A stretch of 64,000 nt of DNA. Origin: Megascapheus bottae. Lineage: Eukaryota > Chordata > Mammalia > Rodentia > Geomyidae. The position numbers were made by a program, and so were the translations under genes. The stretch's first letter is position 1. Every line of letters starts with the position of its first letter. The notes beneath the pieces are model-generated. The model saw only the letters and a program-made list of their open reading frames with translations. It made no database searches and was not told the origin of the DNA. The stretch is from positions 248,001 through 312,000 of the forward strand of contig JANJXV010000101.1 in NCBI GenBank assembly GCA_024803745.1. The letters run 5' to 3'. Below are positions 60,561 to 64,000 of this stretch, in pieces.

Positions 60561-62045
60561 CCCGAAAATGGGGGAAAAAAAGAGAAAAAGAAGCATGTCC
60601 CACCAAAACATCCCTATCATGACAAGAGAAAACCCCAAGTTTCCTCCCATTTCTGTATCTTTAGTTTTCAGAAAAAGATGTGAACCACAGTAGGCAAGCA
60701 ATATATGTGGCCTGAATGAGCATCTATTAATAGCTTGCCAATATTAGGTTTATGTATCTGTTTAATAAAGAAATCTTAAGAATGTGTTGAATCTAAGTAA
60801 CTTTATAAAGGCTCCCCATGTGCTAAGGGTCAGTACACTTATGTTTCCCATAATCCTTGACTGTATGACAACTAGCTGTCATTCACTTGAAAAAGCCGGG
60901 ACGATAACAGTGTCTGCAATCTCTCCACAACACTGATCTCTGTAGCACTTGTCAGATATAACTGATTTGCCAAGGTAAGCAAGAATCTAAGGCTTCATCT
61001 GGATTTTTCTATTTTCCTTTGTAATATTTATTTTCCAGAAACCTGACTTACATGGTTTCCATGGAAATGAGTGAAATGGTGAAGCACAGAGCTTTCAGAA
61101 GAGTGCCACAATGAAAGGAAAAGTTATTTTTGTTAATCATTTATTTAAAAATATTGATCAATAACACTATATAGAAGGTACTATAGAAAAAAGTTGATTG
61201 TTAAGAGTCTAATTCATATCATAGTATATAAATACTGTGAAAAGCCTATTTCAATGAATAAAGTAGACATAAGGGAAAAGTCTCTATATACTGACTTACT
61301 GGTTTATGTAAATGAATATATTATGAATCAAGTTTAATTGGTAGATATACGTACAGATGTTTATTGTCTTAGCCTGACGTCTTATAATACATTTTCTTGA
61401 TACTTTCAACTCTAAGCCTCTGCTCTTTTTCAAACTCAATATGCAGTAAACAATTAAATGGTTAGATAAATAAATGAGATAGAAATGAATTGGACACCTC
61501 TAAATATAAATGTTAGATGCACCCAAGAGAGGAGCAGCATTGGCTCTACTGGCTACTGGTATCAGGAAAAACAGGTACAGAGCTGTGGCACAGCAAAGCA
61601 CTTACAGCAGGAAGGAGACATAAAACCAATAGCGAAGAGTCCCAGGAAACACTTGCTATCATGTCTGGCAGAGAAAAGCCTAGGGGCTATAGACTGATTC
61701 CCTCGTGAAAAGCAAACACCAAAGACAAAACTCTTTCAACACTCTATGCTATTTCTAATTACATTTTTATTATTTGGATGTTATATAGCAATTTTCTTTC
61801 CCAAATTAACTGTTTTTAAGTTGGCTTCATTCACATTATCTGCAATAGTGACAGTAATTCAGTAGAACAATGTCCTATAAAATCAGAATATGATAGTAGA
61901 CTATACTTATGAAAGTCCTTATGATTTCAAACTGAATTATTTGTTTGATGGCTATTGTCATATTAGAATGCTGCTCCTTGATTCTTCTTAATGATTTTTA
62001 CTGATATGCATGATGTATAGTTTTCTTTGTGCTCAAAAACTGCTT
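60561..62045. other. AT-rich, SINE-free stretch
   Basis: 1.5 kb without a recognised SINE. Polypyrimidine runs near 60998-61022 and several AATAAA hexamers (for example about 61257) occur as expected in AT-rich DNA. Two frames of 63-70 codons overlap at 61485-61708 without domains. Confidence 0.5.
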
Positions 62046-62049
62046 TTCT

Positions 62050-62286
62050 GCAGGCTCTGGGGCTTGAAGTCAGGGTCTGGGTGCTGTCCCGAGCCCATTC
62101 GTGCTCAAGGCTAGCTCTCTTACCACTTAAGGCACAGTGCCATTTCCACTATTACTGAACGGTTGATTGGAAAGAAGAGTCTCTCAGGCTCTTCTTCCTG
62201 GGCTAGCTTCAAACCTTGATCTTCAGATCTCAGCCTCCTAAGAAGCTTCGAGTATATTACAAACAAGCACCATCAGCATCCAGCTC
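62050..62286 (-). mobile_element. B1-headed SINE, reverse orientation
   Basis: TGCAGGCTCTGGGGCTTGAAGTCAGGG, TACCACTTAAGGCACAGTGCC, ACGGTTGATTGGAAAGAAGAG, GGGCTAGCTTCAAACC, CAGATCTCAGCCTCCTAAG and CACCATCAGCATCCAGC, all in reversed order. The only SINE recognised in the last 7 kb. Confidence 0.87.
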
Positions 62287-63095
62287 CAAAACTAATTTTA
62301 AGCAATCTTTTGTCATTTTCAGAACTGAAAGTGACAAAGACTCGGATCTAAGGTGTAACGTACTTATAGTTCACCAGCTCTCTGAACACGAGAGATGATT
62401 CCCAAGTTACATTTTCTTAGATGATTTTAAGAATGCAAATAAACCCTCAATTTCACTCTAAATGTTTAAGGCCTGACTGGAATTCTAGAAGTCTTTTCCA
62501 TAAGAAACGGAAATTTTCTTCTACCCTAGCATAAATGGGTTAAAATGCTACTTCTGAGGCCCCTACAATTACAACTTACTTGGGTTTGATACGTTCCGAT
62601 TATACCTCCAAGAATATGTTATCAGGTCAATAAATAATACAAAGCACCTTTTCCTTGCTAAGAAAGGACAAGGAAAGTAACACCTTCTGGAGATAGTGAA
62701 GGTACTAGGAGATGAGGGTAATGTTCAAAGGATTATACATGGTGTTTGAAGCTACCTGCCCAACAGAATAACCAATACTACCTGGGAAGACCTGCATTTG
62801 ATCACTCAGGCCTCACTGCTCACGACCATTATTAAATATTCTCTTAGTTTCTCAGCAGGCTGCTTTGAAGTTGCCACATGGAACATTTTTCTGCATAAAG
62901 AATTATAATTCACAAAAATGAAATGCTGATATGTAGCTACAAGATGAAAGCAGATACTAACCTGCATACCGCTCAACTGCTCACTGACCTTGGGTTAAGG
63001 TTTATTTCTATCATATATACTGCTTATCTCTTGAGAAGTTCATTTTACCAGCAGTCAGCACAGCCTTTTGACCATAGGGATGTATTAGATACAGG
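62287..63095. other. Unassigned noncoding sequence
   Basis: AT-leaning and unique by eye. No exon or repeat recognised. Confidence 0.5.
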
Positions 63096-63099
63096 GGAA

Positions 63100-63665
63100 A
63101 TAACCAAATAATACTGGATACAGGTATGTGTGAGCAAACCAAAAATATAAAGAATGTTTTCTGGAAACATAAGGACCTGGGAAAAATGTGTTACGTAAAG
63201 TAAATCAGGTCCAGAGAGAAGAAAGGATGCATGTTTTCCCCTATAAGTGGAACACAAGATTAATTCATAGATATATAAGTAATCACTCTGGGGTAGTATA
63301 CAAGTGTACATAAGTGTATGAATCAAACTATGATAGATTCAGGGGAAAAGTCAAAGGTTAAAATTCCTTAGAAAGTCTAACTCACAGTTCAACAAAATAA
63401 TGCCAGAAAATATGGAAGGAAGTATTAAGGAAAGCAGGATAAGGACAAATGAAAACAGGAAGAAGGAAGGATGCAGTTACAAAACCTAATATATGTCTTA
63501 CAAAATTGGGAAAACTGAGGGAAGGTTAGGATTGAGAGGGATGGGTGGGAATGTTGAAAGGGTGACACTGATCAAGATGCAGGGTATTCATAAATGACTT
63601 TGTTGAATGGGAACTCCTTTGTACAACTACTTTAAAATTATAAAAATTTACATTTTAAATTTAAA
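63100..63665 (+). mobile_element. CTTTGTACAAC-type L1, 3' UTR
   Basis: Starts near the ORF2 end (TTACGTAAAGTAAATCAGGTCCAGAGAGAAG ... CCCCTATAAGTGGAACACAAG) and continues to GACACTGATCAAGATGCAGGG ... GAACTCCTTTGTACAACTAC and an A/T-rich end. The terminus matches the copy at 23690. TSDs were not found. Confidence 0.75.
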
Positions 63666-64000
63666 AAGTATTTTCTTATATAATTACTAATTTTCAAAGT
63701 TAGAATAAGTGAAAATCCTTTTCTTCAGGTATGTCATGTTTGCTGAAAAGTTGATAAGCAAAACATTCCCTGAGTCAAAATAAAATCATGAAACCACTAT
63801 GTTGTGAGTGTTCAAACAGAAAGCATGAACACACCACAGATGTCAGTCCACAAAAGAATTCTAGACACAACTAAAAAGAGGTGTAGCAAAATGAACTGCA
63901 TTGATTCATGTTTATGAAAATCTAAGATTCCCATGGAATTCTCTAACTTGTGAGGGACAACAAGCATATCTTTAGGTAGGAGTCCAAACACAGACACATA
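63666..64000. other. Unassigned noncoding sequence to window end
   Basis: No recognised repeat. A 61-codon minus-strand frame near the end has no domain. Confidence 0.5.

Overview
The window is noncoding DNA from a placental mammal, almost certainly a rodent. The evidence is a dense mix of tRNA- and 7SL-derived SINEs, 5'-truncated LINE-1 (L1) copies, old MIR fossils, MaLR/ERVL-type LTR remnants and many long microsatellites. I found no supportable exon, tRNA, rRNA, CpG island, CRISPR array or operon. Every long open frame lies over low-complexity repeat, SINE or L1 sequence, or is unsupported. The commonest SINEs join an ID-like head (GCCTAGTGGT ... GGTTCGATTCC) or a B1/7SL-like head (CTACTCAGGAGGCTGAG) to a second tRNA-like module (GCTCAAGTGGTAGAG ... 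GAGTTCAAGCC). From memory this fits Castorimorpha, most likely Geomyoidea (kangaroo rats, pocket mice, gophers). That assignment is an inference and I could not check it.

Terms used in the entries: 'ID-headed SINE' is the ID-like head plus the 3' module. 'B1-headed SINE' is the 7SL-like head plus the same 3' module. 'Young L1' is a cohort of 5'-truncated L1 copies with one shared 3' UTR, four of them with clear target-site duplications (TSDs). 'CTTTGTACAAC-type L1' is a second cohort with a different 3' end. 'Ancient L1' means diverged L1M-like sequence.

Layout. 0-16 kb: SINEs on both strands, an ancient L1 ORF2 fragment (1.3-1.6 kb), a phased tetranucleotide array (6.1 kb), a young L1 (6.7-7.6 kb), an LTR-like segment (12.4 kb) and a 53-bp tandem duplication (12.7 kb). 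16-26 kb: an AT-rich block (17.4-18.1 kb), two or three LTR-like segments, large GA tracts and a three-level nest of SINEs (25.5-26.1 kb). 26-34 kb: mostly unique sequence, then young L1s at 31.0 and 32.7-33.6 kb. 34-44 kb: unique sequence with scattered SINEs and MIRs. 44-54 kb: two more young L1s, CA, AAT and GGA arrays, and a long repeat-free stretch (50.5-52.0 kb) that is the best candidate for conserved noncoding function. 54-64 kb: a 0.5-kb GGA/GAA tract containing a ~53-bp minisatellite, then AT-rich, SINE-poor DNA ending in L1 3' ends.

With no genes there is no pathway to describe. What the window records is retroposition history: L1 machinery supplied the insertions, SINEs used it in trans, and several SINE A-tails later grew into GA, CA or AAT arrays. 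The segment is either intergenic or lies inside a large intron; the sequence alone does not decide which. I saw no convincing undescribed system.
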